Assembly (NCBI RefSeq): GCF_028476545.1
Contig: NW_026731985.1
Span: forward strand, 408,501-472,500
Length of the DNA: 64,000 bases
Direction of reading: 5' to 3'
DNA from: Physella acuta
Taxonomy: Eukaryota > Mollusca > Gastropoda > Physidae
The notes below the pieces were generated by a model, which was not told the DNA's origin, made no database searches, and worked only from the letters and a program-made list of their open reading frames with translations. The translations under genes and the position numbers were made by a program. This document shows, piece after piece, positions 24,180 to 35,746 of the stretch; position 1 is the stretch's first letter, and each line of letters opens with the position of its first letter.

Positions 24180-24265
24180 GGTCGGCGTGGTTGAGTCGGT
24201 AAAGCTCATGGTTGCTAAACCGAGATCTCACGAGTTCAAACCCTCGGATAGATGAGGCTTGATAG
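24180..24265 (+). mobile_element. tRNA-derived SINE head, plus strand
   Basis: GGCGTGGTTGAGTCGG resembles a pol III box A, and GAGTTCAAACCC about 40 bp later matches box B (GTTCRANNC). The cloverleaf is degenerate, so I call a SINE-type retroelement and not a tRNA gene. Its 3' body probably runs to about 24,340. The 12-bp strings at about 24,157 and 24,330 (ATTAAAATACGA / ATTAAAATTCGA) may be its target duplication, with one mismatch. Confidence 0.6.
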
Positions 24266-24355
24266 ACAGCCACTCTTTTAGGAGAGACAACTCCGAAATC
24301 AAACAACTGCTCATGATTATTAAAATTCGAAAAAGTCTCGATCCCTTCCAACAAT

Positions 24356-24717
24356 AAATAATAATCATTAAAAAAGTTTTAAAAAACCCACGTTTTCTGA
24401 TTGAACTAAAAAGTAGAAAATAAATACTATACATCACAATAATGCAAGCGATCACTCTACTATAAGCTATCAAAAACGTGGGTCGCCGAAGTAAAAGTTA
24501 TATTACTATTGATTAGATAATACTATTGACTTTTATTAGGGAGCTTGTAGAGAGTCAACAGTATTAGAAACTGTAAGAAAATCACGGCGCCCCACGTTTT
24601 TGATAGCTTATAGTAGAGTGATCGCTTGCATTATTGTGATGTATAGTATTTATTTTCTACTTTTTAGTTCAATCAGAAAACGTGGGTTTTTTAAAACTTT
24701 TTTAATGATTATTATTT
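24356..24717. repeat. Long palindrome, 133-bp arms around a 96-bp loop
   Basis: The left arm 24,356-24,488 and right arm 24,585-24,717 are reverse complements, with a single mismatch near the loop. As a consequence both strands encode the same peptide start. Inside each arm, CCCACGTTTT and AAAACGTGGG delimit a sub-block of about 95 bp. The structure is expected to be able to form a cruciform or, if transcribed, a perfect long RNA hairpin. Likely origin: a fold-back DNA element or an inverted insertion. Confidence 0.97.
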
Positions 24718-24884
24718 TCTACTTTTTAGTGTTTGTCTGTTTGTTTGCATGTAAATCTTGCTATCGATTTTATCTTTTCACTTTTTTTTTGGGTAAACGA
24801 AGACAACTCGTAAAAAGACAACTCGTAAAAAGACAACTCGTAAAAAACACGTTGTGTGAATACGTTACTGACTAGAACACATAG

Positions 24885-24955
24885 ATTTGAACCCGTGTCG
24901 AGTGGGATAGCAATCGTGTGCCCAACCACTCGACCATATCGTCTCCCCCATACTG
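24885..24955 (-). mobile_element. tRNA-Ser-like SINE head or tRNA pseudogene, minus strand
   Basis: On the minus strand GACGATATGGTCGAGTGG is close to the 5' half of a serine tRNA including box A, and GGGTTCAAATC matches box B. The T-stem does not pair, so it is not a working tRNA. A triplicated CTCGTAAAAAGACAA lies at its 3' side (about 24,800-24,846). With the head at 24,180 it flanks the palindrome in inverted orientation. Confidence 0.6.
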
Positions 24956-25084
24956 GCCACCAGTTGTTACGTTATGGTTGTTTGTACACAAACACAGCGT
25001 GACAACTACTCAGTAAGCAAAAAGAGGGGGAGTGCCGAACCTTGTTTTCATCAAATTACAGTTACTGGGTAATGTCCCTTTTCC

Positions 25085-25312
25085 CCCACGTTTTTTGGTA
25101 CAATTATATAGCGGTCTAAAATGATCAATAAAATGTTTCCATGGATTAATTTAGTAATAAAAACAATAGAATATTCAATTGTCATCCAAAACAAAGCTTC
25201 CCTGAAAATTTCAGCGCGCTAGCTAACTGGGAAGTGCCAGAAATTTCGATCGCAAGATTGGATTGGAAAGACAAACAAACACACAGAGAAAGCAAGTTAA
25301 AGAAAACGTGGG
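25085..25312. mobile_element. Possible small inverted-repeat element with CCCACGTTTT ends
   Basis: A 228-bp block begins CCCACGTTTT and ends AAAACGTGGG, the same 10-bp terminal pair that delimits the sub-blocks of the palindrome 400 bp upstream. I see no clear target duplication. The interior is non-coding. Confidence 0.45.
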
Positions 25313-25544
25313 AAAAAATTAAGAACGAAGAAGATTTCAACTAGATCTATCTAACATTTCCACGGAAAGATTTTTAAGGACTAATTTAATTAATTGAAGA
25401 CAATTTTCGCACGACGGTGTAATTGTATACCTACACGTGAATAGACTGTGCACCAAACTACACTGTCCTTGAACGCTCCAAGTTTACAAACAAAGATGCT
25501 CAGCCCTAACCCATCATGTTTTTCTTGACCTAAACCTTTTCGCT

Positions 25545-25566
25545 ATGGAAGATGAAAACGATGACA
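25545..25566 (+). CDS. CFAP44: CFAP44 coding exon 1 (22 nt)
   Basis: Codes MEDENDD plus one base before the donor GTAAGT. The ATG is chosen because splicing it to 27,213 restores the frame and continues an acidic N-terminus ([11 protein letters not shown]). Two short upstream ORFs (ATGs at about 25,495 and 25,517) end before or close to this start. No TATA box or RFX X-box is obvious upstream. Confidence 0.7.
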
Positions 25567-28500
25567 GTAAGTCAGATAAACTGAGTTTAGACTAAGTTTA
25601 AGAAGTTGGGACTGGAATTTTAATCAAGTTTTTGGCTGTTTTAACACTCGCTTCTAAGCTTAGAATAAAATAGTAAATCAAAATTCAAAATATAAAAACC
25701 TGTCTTTCAACTGGATTCACGTAGATCTAGTCATAGATCTAGATCTAGAACTGTATTCACATCTATTGTACAAAGTCTAGTCGTATTTTCTTACATACAT
25801 TAGATACATTTCGAACGGCGTTTGCAATTAAAAGGTCCGTGTTTAGTCATTCATAGGTCTATGTTTAGTTATTCCGTGCGTGTCGTTAAGTGTTTAAAGA
25901 TCTTTCTTTAGCTAATCAAAAGGTCAGTCTTTAATCATTCAAAAGTCTGTATTTTGCCATTTAAAATTCTGTGTTTAGTTATTCAAAGATCTGTGTTTAG
26001 TTTAATTATTTAAAGCTATGTTTATGCAGGAAAATATTCTACTTTATTTGTTTAATTTCTCACTTCATACGACGTTAGGATCCTGATCAGGCTTAGCCCT
26101 AGTGTTAAAGTTACAATAGCAGAACAAGCAAAGAATATTTTCGATGTCAAGTTGGCGATCAAAGAAACTGTGAATGCTAAAAGTTAAGGTTAGGCTAGCG
26201 CTTTATATCAGCTGGTGTTTCTGTTAGAGATAAACCAATGATATATTTTCGCACACTGACACGCTTATAACTAATGTAACTGCATAGCAAAAATGTGTTT
26301 CGGCGCTCGTATTAAACTTGATATTAACTTGTCTCGGCGTTAGGAAATTGTCGCTAGATATTCCAACTTTTTGTATAGAAAACACAATCGATGTGAAGTA
26401 GCAATCATAAACAAAACGTGGATCCTTAACCTACAATCCTATTCTGAAATATCTTGACGTGGTGTTTCCATCTTTGAGTTCTTACTTGTCATTATTTCTA
26501 AACAGATGGCAGTTATAAAGTGAAATTTGGGTTTGTTTCATGCTATTTTATTTCTAAACAGAAGGCAGTTCTAAAGTGAAATTTGGGTTTCTTTCAAGCG
26601 ATTTTATTTCTAAACAGGTGGCAGTTCTAAAGTGAAATTTGGGTTTCTTTCAAGCTATTTTATTTCTAAACAGAAGGCAGTTCTAAAGTGAAATTTGGGT
26701 TTGTTTCATGCTATTTTATTTCTAAACATGTGGCAGTTATAAAGTTAATATTTTTTTTTTGCTTTCTTTGTTTTTCTCCATCTTCGTTCTTAATTCCAAT
26801 ATTGTATGGAAACTCCTCCAACTCAATTAAGTATTACGTGTCATCATGCTATGAGCCATATGGCCTGTTGACTCCGATTTCAACCTGTTTTACATTCTGA
26901 ATTTGCCTTCATGGCATATTTTGTCCACCCAAGAACACTCTGCAAGGCAGCCGTTGTTAAATTTTAGAGTTGTCTCTCCTAGATATGTTGCTGTCCCCAG
27001 CTATCGAGCCTCATTTGCCCGGGACTTTTGGAGCTAGCTATCATACGCTTCTTCACACGACCGCGCAACCCTGCATATCTAGTTTAAAATTCGAGAAATT
27101 CCTTTAATTAAAATAAAATGCGTTTGCATGTTTAGTTTTTTAAGCTATATTGTTACCTAGCTATAATCACAAAAAGCTGTTAAGAAAATAAAAATAAAAC
27201 TTTTCCATTAAGACTCCCCCCAGCACGACGAGGAAGAGAAACAAGAAGAAGTGACAACTCCCGAGCACCCAGAAGACGGCCAGTCGATACCAGAAGAAGA
27301 TGAAGGAATCCGATCGTCTACGAGGGATATTATGTCAAAGAGTGAAGAGGATGAAATGTCTGGCCAATCAAATGAAGACCGTGGAGTGGGGGGAGCCGTC
27401 AAAGACGAGACGGGGGGTAAACTGGTACGACAGAGCATCGGCGAAGGTAGCGCGACTGGTGAGAACGATGAAGGAGCACCCCTCCCACCCACGGCGGTAT
27501 TCACGCAGGAATCAGCCACCAGAGTTCTGTCCGCTCTGTCTGTGGGCTCGAACAATGACGAGAGGGAGGACGACGAACCGCCGGAGGAAATCCTCTACGA
27601 ATGGAAGGGAGAGCTCGAGGAGTATGACGAGCCCGATATTTATCCATCTGAAAAAGATTATAAATGGGTGGAAGAACTTGTTGAGGCATCAGATGAGGAG
27701 GGGTATTCGGAGACAAGTAAGGGAACTGACCTGGGGAGCCTCGCCGCCCAAGCCGAAGCCAGCGAAAAGGTGGTGGCACCCCAAGTACCCGAGGCTGAAG
27801 GAGCAACACAGGCTGTGTCGGAAGAGGGAGTGTCCGTCACGGACGAGGCAGCAGCCGAAGGAAAAGACGCCGATGCTGAAGAAACGTTTGAAGTCGCAAC
27901 AGTCGAGCCGGAGCAAGAACCAGAACCTGAACCGCCGAAGAAAAGGTACAAGAAAATCTTAGTTAAAAAACTGGTGGAGCGGCCACCGAAGATCCACTAT
28001 GAGCCTCGTTACGAAAGGGTGGCGGACAATACAAACGACCCCGGTTATTTCATCCACGCCCCCGTTACGCTCATCCACTCCTTCGGCTATGACGCCCAGC
28101 GCATGGCGAACCTGCACGTGCTGGATGAACAGACACTGGTCTTTATGTCCGGGTTTGTGCTCACATTCCTGGACCACACAACTCTCCACAAGACTTACCT
28201 CAAGTGTCTGGGCGGATCGTGCTTCGGCGCCCTGGCCGTGCACCCCAGTAAAATTCTGTTCGCGGCGGCCGAGAAAGGGAAAAATCCCGTGATAGGGATT
28301 TGGTCGTGGCCAAAACTGCAGCTGTTTCGAAAACTTAGAGAGGGCACAAACAAAGTTTACGCTTCGGTGAACTTCAGCCCAGACGGGAGGCTGCTGGCGT
28401 CACAAGGGGGAGAACCCGACTATCTCATCACGGTGTGGAACTGGCTGGCCGAGACCCCCATCCTGAGGGTCAAGTCGCACTCCCAAGACGTGTACAGAGT

Positions 28501-31500
28501 GACCTTTTCAAAAGAGTTAGCGGGGAGACTAACCACCTCAGGTCTGTGTCATATCAAGTTTTGGAAGATGGCGGACACCTTCACAGGGCTCAAACTTAAA
28601 GGCGATATCGGGCGATTCGGGCGGACGGAGCTGTCCGACATAGAAGGTTATATCGAGATGCCGGACGGCAAGGTGCTGAGCGGCAGCGAGTGGGGGAACC
28701 TGCTGGTCTGGGAGAACGGGCTGATCATCGCAGAGCTGTGTAGCAGGGTCGACGTCCCCTGCCACGACGGCATCGTCCGGCAGGTGTTGCTGACGGATGG
28801 CGAGTTCTACACGACGGGGCAGGACGGATGGGTCAAGACGTGGAACTACGACGCCGTGGACACGGCTGAGATCAACACGAGTGAGGAGAGCATCAAGGTC
28901 CCCATCAAGGTCATGGCGCAGGTGCAGGTGGCTGACGGGGCCGACATCTGGTCCATCGTCCCCAACATCCCCGACCCCAGTACCAGCTCCATATTCTGGT
29001 TCGCCCAGGACGGCGCGGGCTCCATATGGAAGGTCGACCTGTCCTTTTTAAACACGGCTAAAGAGCCGATGCTCATCTCCACGGCCCACGGCGGGCCAGT
29101 GGTCGGTTGCCAGATCTCCAACGACAACTGCCTGTTTGCTACACTGGGCAAAGACGGCCAGGTCAGGGTCTATAACTACTTGTCTAGGGAGTTGGTGGCC
29201 AGACGACATTTCACTTCTGCAGGTTCATGCTTCCTTTGGCCGTCTACACTGATAGACGGCCAATTTAATAAAATGATCGCAGGATTTAGCGACGGTACCC
29301 TACGAGTCATGCAACTGTCGGGTGTCCCGACAAAAGACCTGCCCCTGTCCATCATTCTGCTCAGCGCCATGAAACCTCACGCTCGGAAAATCACATCAAT
29401 GGCGCTCGACAAAAACGCTGAACATTTCGTCACAGGGAGCGAAGACGGAACCGTTTTTTTCTTTGATGTCAAGCAAAATTTTCTTCCGATGGTTTTTGTC
29501 GCCATGCCGGATTATCGAGGCGTGTCGTTCCTCAAGTGGAATTATTTACCCCAGGAGAAAAAGACAGTCTTCGCCGTGCTAGACGGAGGGTTTATCCAAG
29601 AGATTGGCGTGCCGGAGAAGAAGCACATCCACAACGAGACGTCCTACCACTACATGGAGTCAGCGCTGCTGAAGAGCTACTACTTTAAGAGCATCAAGTC
29701 TCAGCTGAGACACAATGAGGAGCTGGAGAGAGAACGGCTGGCGGAGGAGGCGAGACAAGCAGCACAAGAGGAAGAGAACCGGAAGAAAATCACAGAGGGA
29801 ATGGAGACTCAGTCCGAGCAGGACTTGAGACTCCTGCAAGAGGCGGAGGAGTTTGAGCGGCTGAAGCTGGAGGAGAAGCCTAAGCCAAAGTGGGAGCCGT
29901 ACTACCCACCCGAGCCGAGCCCCATCCTGTGTCTGATGCCGGGGGTCAGGGAAAACGAGATGTTTCTCTCCATGGGGAAGTACGACTCGGGGTATCTGTA
30001 CCACGTCAAGATGAACAGCAAGGTCAAGGCCGAGCCGCAGCCCCAGGAACCCATTGGCGCCATCCCCGTCGAGGACTCTGACGATGTACCGATTACCGCC
30101 TTTGCGACCAGCGTAGACGGGGATCAATTCGTATTCGGTTTTGCTGACGGACGAATACGAATCCAGAAATGTATCTATCCGTTCGACCTGGACAATATGG
30201 GCCCCTACTGGACCGAGGGCGTCCACGACTGCGTCAAGGGCAGCATCACGTCCATAGCACTGGACATGAAAGGTGTGTTCATGATCACATGCGCCAACGA
30301 CGGGAACACGTTCCTGCACTCTTTCCTCCACCCGGACATGCTGGACCGGTACCTGGAAAATCTGTACTTCCACGAGGTGCCGTACGTCACGCAGCCGACC
30401 ACCGTCCAGGATATCATCGACCCAGACGCCTACACGCTGGAGAAATATAAAAACATTGAGAAAGAAATGGCGCTACTGGCTGCGGCCAAACGCAGCAAGG
30501 CGGCGAGAAAGGAAGAGATTGTTCGTCTGCGGCTGTGGTACTGCGATATTTTAAGACAAAACAGCGAGCTGCCTGAAGATTCTCGCTTGACCCACACCGA
30601 GCTGTCCATTACCTCAGACAACAGCGTCAGGAGAGAAGAAGAGCTGAAGGGGGCGCTGAAGAACTTAGAAGTAGAGATGGCGTGGGAGACAGAAAAATGC
30701 AACATCGCTTTATCTAAGATGAAGTCCGCATACAAGGACACACTGCACAACGAGTTGTTCAAACTCAAGTCCTTCAACTCCAATTTGTCGGTTTGTTCGT
30801 TCCGTCTGCCAAAGATGCCGCCGTTTTTTGAAGCTGCTAAAGACAGGATCGAGCACCAGAGGACGCCGCACGCGGTGGAGTCAGACATTATAGAAGACGA
30901 CCTGTCGTCCCACGTCAGCTCCGTCATGACGCACGAGCCCAGGCCGAGAAAAGTGTCCGGCATGGACCGGTTTGTTTACCAGCGGCAGGTCAGGCTGTGG
31001 GAGAGGAAGCAAAGGAAGATTCAACGCAGCCAAGTCTGGAAGGATTTCCTGGCCACGGAGCCGAAGGGCAAGGAGTTGAGGGAGGAGGACAAGGCCATCG
31101 AGAAGGCCATGACCAACATGGGGGACATGAAACTCAAGATGGCGCCTGACTATAAGGTCCCTGAGGATAAAAAGCTAACAGAACACAGGGCGCGTAAAAA
31201 ATGCGTGTTCCTAGAGGAGATAATATTCAACCTGAAGAACGAGTTTAATCAGAAGTTAATTAAACTACGGCATCAGAAGATCGCACACATCAACAGGATG
31301 AAGGAGTACGTGAGGGTGATTGAGGAGAAACAGAAGCTACTGCCAGCCGGCGAGCAACTTCAGATCCCAGAGATTGAGGAGATGACCATCGAGGAAAACC
31401 CTTACTCATACATGTACTACACGGTCGAGGACATCAAGATATACAAGAGACAAATGGAGGAAAAGATGAAAGCTGCGGCCTCACAGATCAGCGCTAAAGC

Positions 31501-34500
31501 TGCCAAAAAACCGGAAGTTCCCGCCAAAAGAAGGCTGATGGGAAACCAAAACCTGTATCGGAAAGTCTCATCCGGCTCAAATAAAGTTGAAAGTGTGGAT
31601 CAAGAGCCGCAAGAAAAAAAAGAAAGCTTCGACCTTGGTAACCACGTGGAGGACATAGTCTCCGAACCCTCGCCCTTAGAGCGCCAGATGGCCAAGGTTA
31701 ACTTGACCAACGCCCGGTTCTACCAACAATACTACACCAAGCTGATAGACGAAGAAAAGAAGGCGTTCGATGTTAAGCTCAAACTCCTGCGGCACCGTAA
31801 GCTGAAGCTGGACTACCTGCTGAAGATTGCCGACGAGCGAATGGTCCTGTTGATTGACGAGTTTATCCTGGCACAGCGGAGCGAGGCTATGGAGGCGTCC
31901 ATAGAGTTGAAGATCCTGGACGCCAACAAGGAGAAGAAAGACTGCAGCACGCAATTCAAAACACTGCAGAAAAAACTGGAACTCGTGAAAAAAGACATGG
32001 AGGGCTACGTAAAACAAAGGCAGGTCTTGTTGTCCGAAGTTATGCAGATTGCGACCAGGGCGCCTGCGTTTGAGAAGTACCTCATCCGTGTGTTTAATAA
32101 AAAATTAGGCAAACAGAAACGTAAATCTGTTGTCAATTCCGAGGTGTCTAACCCAGAAAGTGACGAGGACAGCGAATCTAGCAGCGATATGGACATTGAG
32201 GAGGAAGATGATGACGACGATGGGTTGGATGTTGATCTCCCTCCATCAGAGCTCAACAAAGAAATCTACGAGCAGGTGCTAGAGGTCAGAGACAAACGCT
32301 ACGTCATCGACGAGTACGAGGCTGCGACTCGAGAAGTATACGATGACGTCAACAACGGCATGAACGCCTTGAAAGCAAAGATACGCGACGCCGATAAGAA
32401 CCTGGAGACTGGGCGAAGAGATTTGGACGCTTTTATCAAAGAGAAGCAGGAGAAGCAGAACGATCTGGACTGCACGGTGTCCATCAAACTCCACCAGATC
32501 TTCCTCATGGATGAGGACATGAGGGACGCCCTCTGTACGGACAACGACACCATCGAGCAGCTACGGAACCGGATTCCGGAGCTCAGGAAAGAGACGGTTA
32601 TACAGAAGAAGAAAGGCAAGGACATCAAGAAGCAGCACTATACGCTGCAGAGAGAGAAAAATAAATTCCTTGATCGGTAAGTCGAACGGTCGTTTGATGT
32701 TTAGTCTATGTTTGTTTGATGTTTAGTCTAATATTCGTTTAATGCTTAGTGTAATGGTCGTTTGATGTTTAGTCTAATGGTCGTTTGATGTTTAGTCATA
32801 TGGTCGTTTACTGTAAAAGATGTATATTATATATCTATTCCTCTTTTGTGAAGAAGATTGCACAAACCTTGGCATTTCCAATCTACTTACACAGCCGAAT
32901 ACAGCTTTCTAAATGCTATTTATTTACTGCGAGGAGAGTTTTTTAGAATGATTTGTAATAACATACAATGACATATATGGATTTCAAATGAGATCTAGTG
33001 ACATGTAGTAGCATGACATATAATGAGTTTAAATTATATGTAATGTAACGAACAGACATGTAGTGACATTAACTGACATGAACTGACATGCAATGCCATA
33101 TAATGCCATTTAATACCATGTATTCAATGTAATGTCATGTAATGTCATGTAATGTCATGTAATGTTGTGTAATGTCATGTAATGCCCTGTAATGTCATGA
33201 AATGCCCTGTAATGTCATATAATGCCATTTAATGGCTTGTACTGTCATGTAATGCCATATAATGCCCTGTAATGCCCTGTAATGCCCTGTAATGTCCTGT
33301 AATGCTCTGTAATGCCCTGTAATGCCCTGTAATGCCCTGTAATGCCCTGGCCACCAACAGCCTGGAAGAGATGAAGGCTAAGTGTGACACCGAGATGATC
33401 AAAAAGTTTGGCACCGTGAGGGCTATAGAGGAGCTCGAGTATTTCTCTAAGGACCCTGAGATACTCACCCTCCAGCACGAGCAGGAGATGATCGAGGTGA
33501 GTTAAGGTCAAGGTCAGTCTGATCATATCAGGTGAGTTGAGGTCAAGGTTGGTCTGATCATATCAGGTGAGTTAAGGTCAAGGTCGGTCTGATCATATCA
33601 GGTGAGTTGAGGTCAAGGTTGGTCTGATCATATCAGGTGAGTTAAGGTCAAGGGTCTGATCGTATCAGGTGAGTTAAGGTCAAGGTCGGTCTGATCGTAT
33701 CAGGTGAGTTTAGGTTAAGGTCGGTCTGATCATATCAGGTAAATTAAGGTCAAGGTCGATCTGATCATATCAGGTGAGTTTAGGTCAAGGTCGGTCTGAT
33801 CATATCAGGAACAGGGAAGGCGTGGTTGGATGGTAGAGCCTGCGACTACTAACCCGAAAGTCTAGAGTTCGGATCACTAGCACGAGTCTCTAATACGCCC
33901 CTGAGCCTACTCAGCTCTGATGGGTACCTGACTAACGTTAGGGAAAGTAAAGGCGGCTGTCTACAATAGCCTATCATATACCGAGGTCACAGAAACAGAT
34001 GAACTCTACTTCATCTGCCACATAGATCGTAGATTGATGGGGTAACTTTACTTAAGGGTCAAACTGGTTATATCAGGAACAAATCAGTTAAAAGTTTAGG
34101 AAAGGACCAAAATATGTTTAAAAGTTTAGGAAAGGACCAAAATATGTTTTAAAAGTTTAGGAAAGGACCAAAATATGTTTAAAAGTTTAGGAAAGGACCA
34201 AAATATGTTTTAAAGTTTAGGAAAGGACCAAAATATGTTTTAAAAGTTTAGGAAAGGACCAAAATATGTCTTAAAAGTTTAGGAAAGGACCAAAATATGT
34301 CTTAAAAGCTTAGGAAAGGACCAAAATATGTCTTAAAAGTTTAGGAAAGGACCAAAATATGTTTACAGTTTAGCGAAGCACCAAAGTGTGTTTTTAATCA
34401 GGTTTTCAAATTTGTAATTTTTGGCGTCTTCTTGTCCGGCCTGTGTTGTGTTAAACATCTTACCATGTCCGGCCTATGTTAAACATCTGACCATGTCCGG

Positions 34501-35746
34501 CCTATGTTAAACATCTGACCATGTCCGGCCTATGTTAAACATCTGACCATGTCCGGCCTGTGTTGTGTTAAACACCTGACCATGTCCGGTCTGTGTTGTG
34601 TTAAACACCTGATAATCTCCGGCCTGTGTTGTGTTAAACACCTAACCTATCGTGTGTTGTGTTTAACAGAAGCAGCACGCATACGACCTACACCACTACG
34701 GTATAGAGCAGCGTATGTGTGTTACTGACCGTGTTGACGTCACACGCCGCCATGCCGAGCGGATGTACGGGAAGGCGGACATGATGTACCAGGTGAACGA
34801 TATGACCAAACAGATGGACGAACAGATGCGCCACCTACCGTCTGAGTATGAGGATATCACCACCCAGAAAGAGATTGCCTTCCTAAAAACGGTAAGCTTT
34901 GTTGGTTGCGCTACGTGTCCATAATCATAATTCTAAACGCAGTTTTGATACAAGAGGGAAGAAAGTTTGGCGGTTAAAATTTTAGAATTGTAATTACATT
35001 AATTAGTGTTAGAAGTTTAAAGTGACATTTGATGGGGTTTGAACTGGATCTCCGAGACGTATAAGCCGACAACGCAAACTACAAACCGACACCACAAGTC
35101 ACACAGAAATATGCCAGACACTAACTTGCAATACAAACACTTGATTCGCTTTAATACACTCGGACAATACCTCGTCGATATTTTACTTTAGCTCTAACTG
35201 GCCAATACAGCGTCGATATTTGACTTGAGCTCTTGATGGACGATACCGCTGTCGGTATTTGACTTTAGCTGTAACTGGGAAATACCTTATCACTACTTGA
35301 CTTAAGCTCTAGATATACAATACCTCGTCGAAATTTGTCCTAAGCTCTAACTGAGCTGCACTCACAAGTAGATTCACCACTACCATCACCCCTGTTAAAT
35401 CCCCTTCCCCACCACCATCATCACCCCCGGTTAAATCCCCTCCCCACCATCACCACCACGGTCAAATCCCTTCCCCACCATCATCATCCCAGTTATATCC
35501 CTTTACCAGCATCCCTCCCCCGCCCCTCGTTTAAATCCCCTCTCCACCATCACCACCCCGGTTAAACCCCCGATACGGCCACCAATAATGTATTCAGATT
35601 TAAAACAAACACACCGGACGTGACGTAACAGACCTGCACTTGTCTTACAGGTGGTGGAAGATCAAAGGCAGGTGCTAAACGCCCTGAAACGTGAAATAGG
35701 CCGCATGACGTCACGTCTCAAACCTCTGCCGCCAATCCACCATCAA

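Noticed and set aside
24885-24955. Functional tRNA-Ser gene on the minus strand
   Set aside because: Box A and box B look right, but the T-stem does not pair and the flanks look like a SINE; better called a tRNA-derived element or pseudogene.
27224-27250. Start of CFAP44 at the GTG codon 27,251 or a splice after CCCCCCAG at 27,223
   Set aside because: GTG is not a usual nuclear start, and the 27,223 acceptor is out of phase with the upstream ATG exon. The 27,212 acceptor fits.
27300-27962. 220-codon Arg/Lys-rich plus ORF and several long minus ORFs within 27,300-32,630
   Set aside because: Shadows of the CFAP44 exon 2 coding frame, which alone shows the family's WD-repeat signatures.
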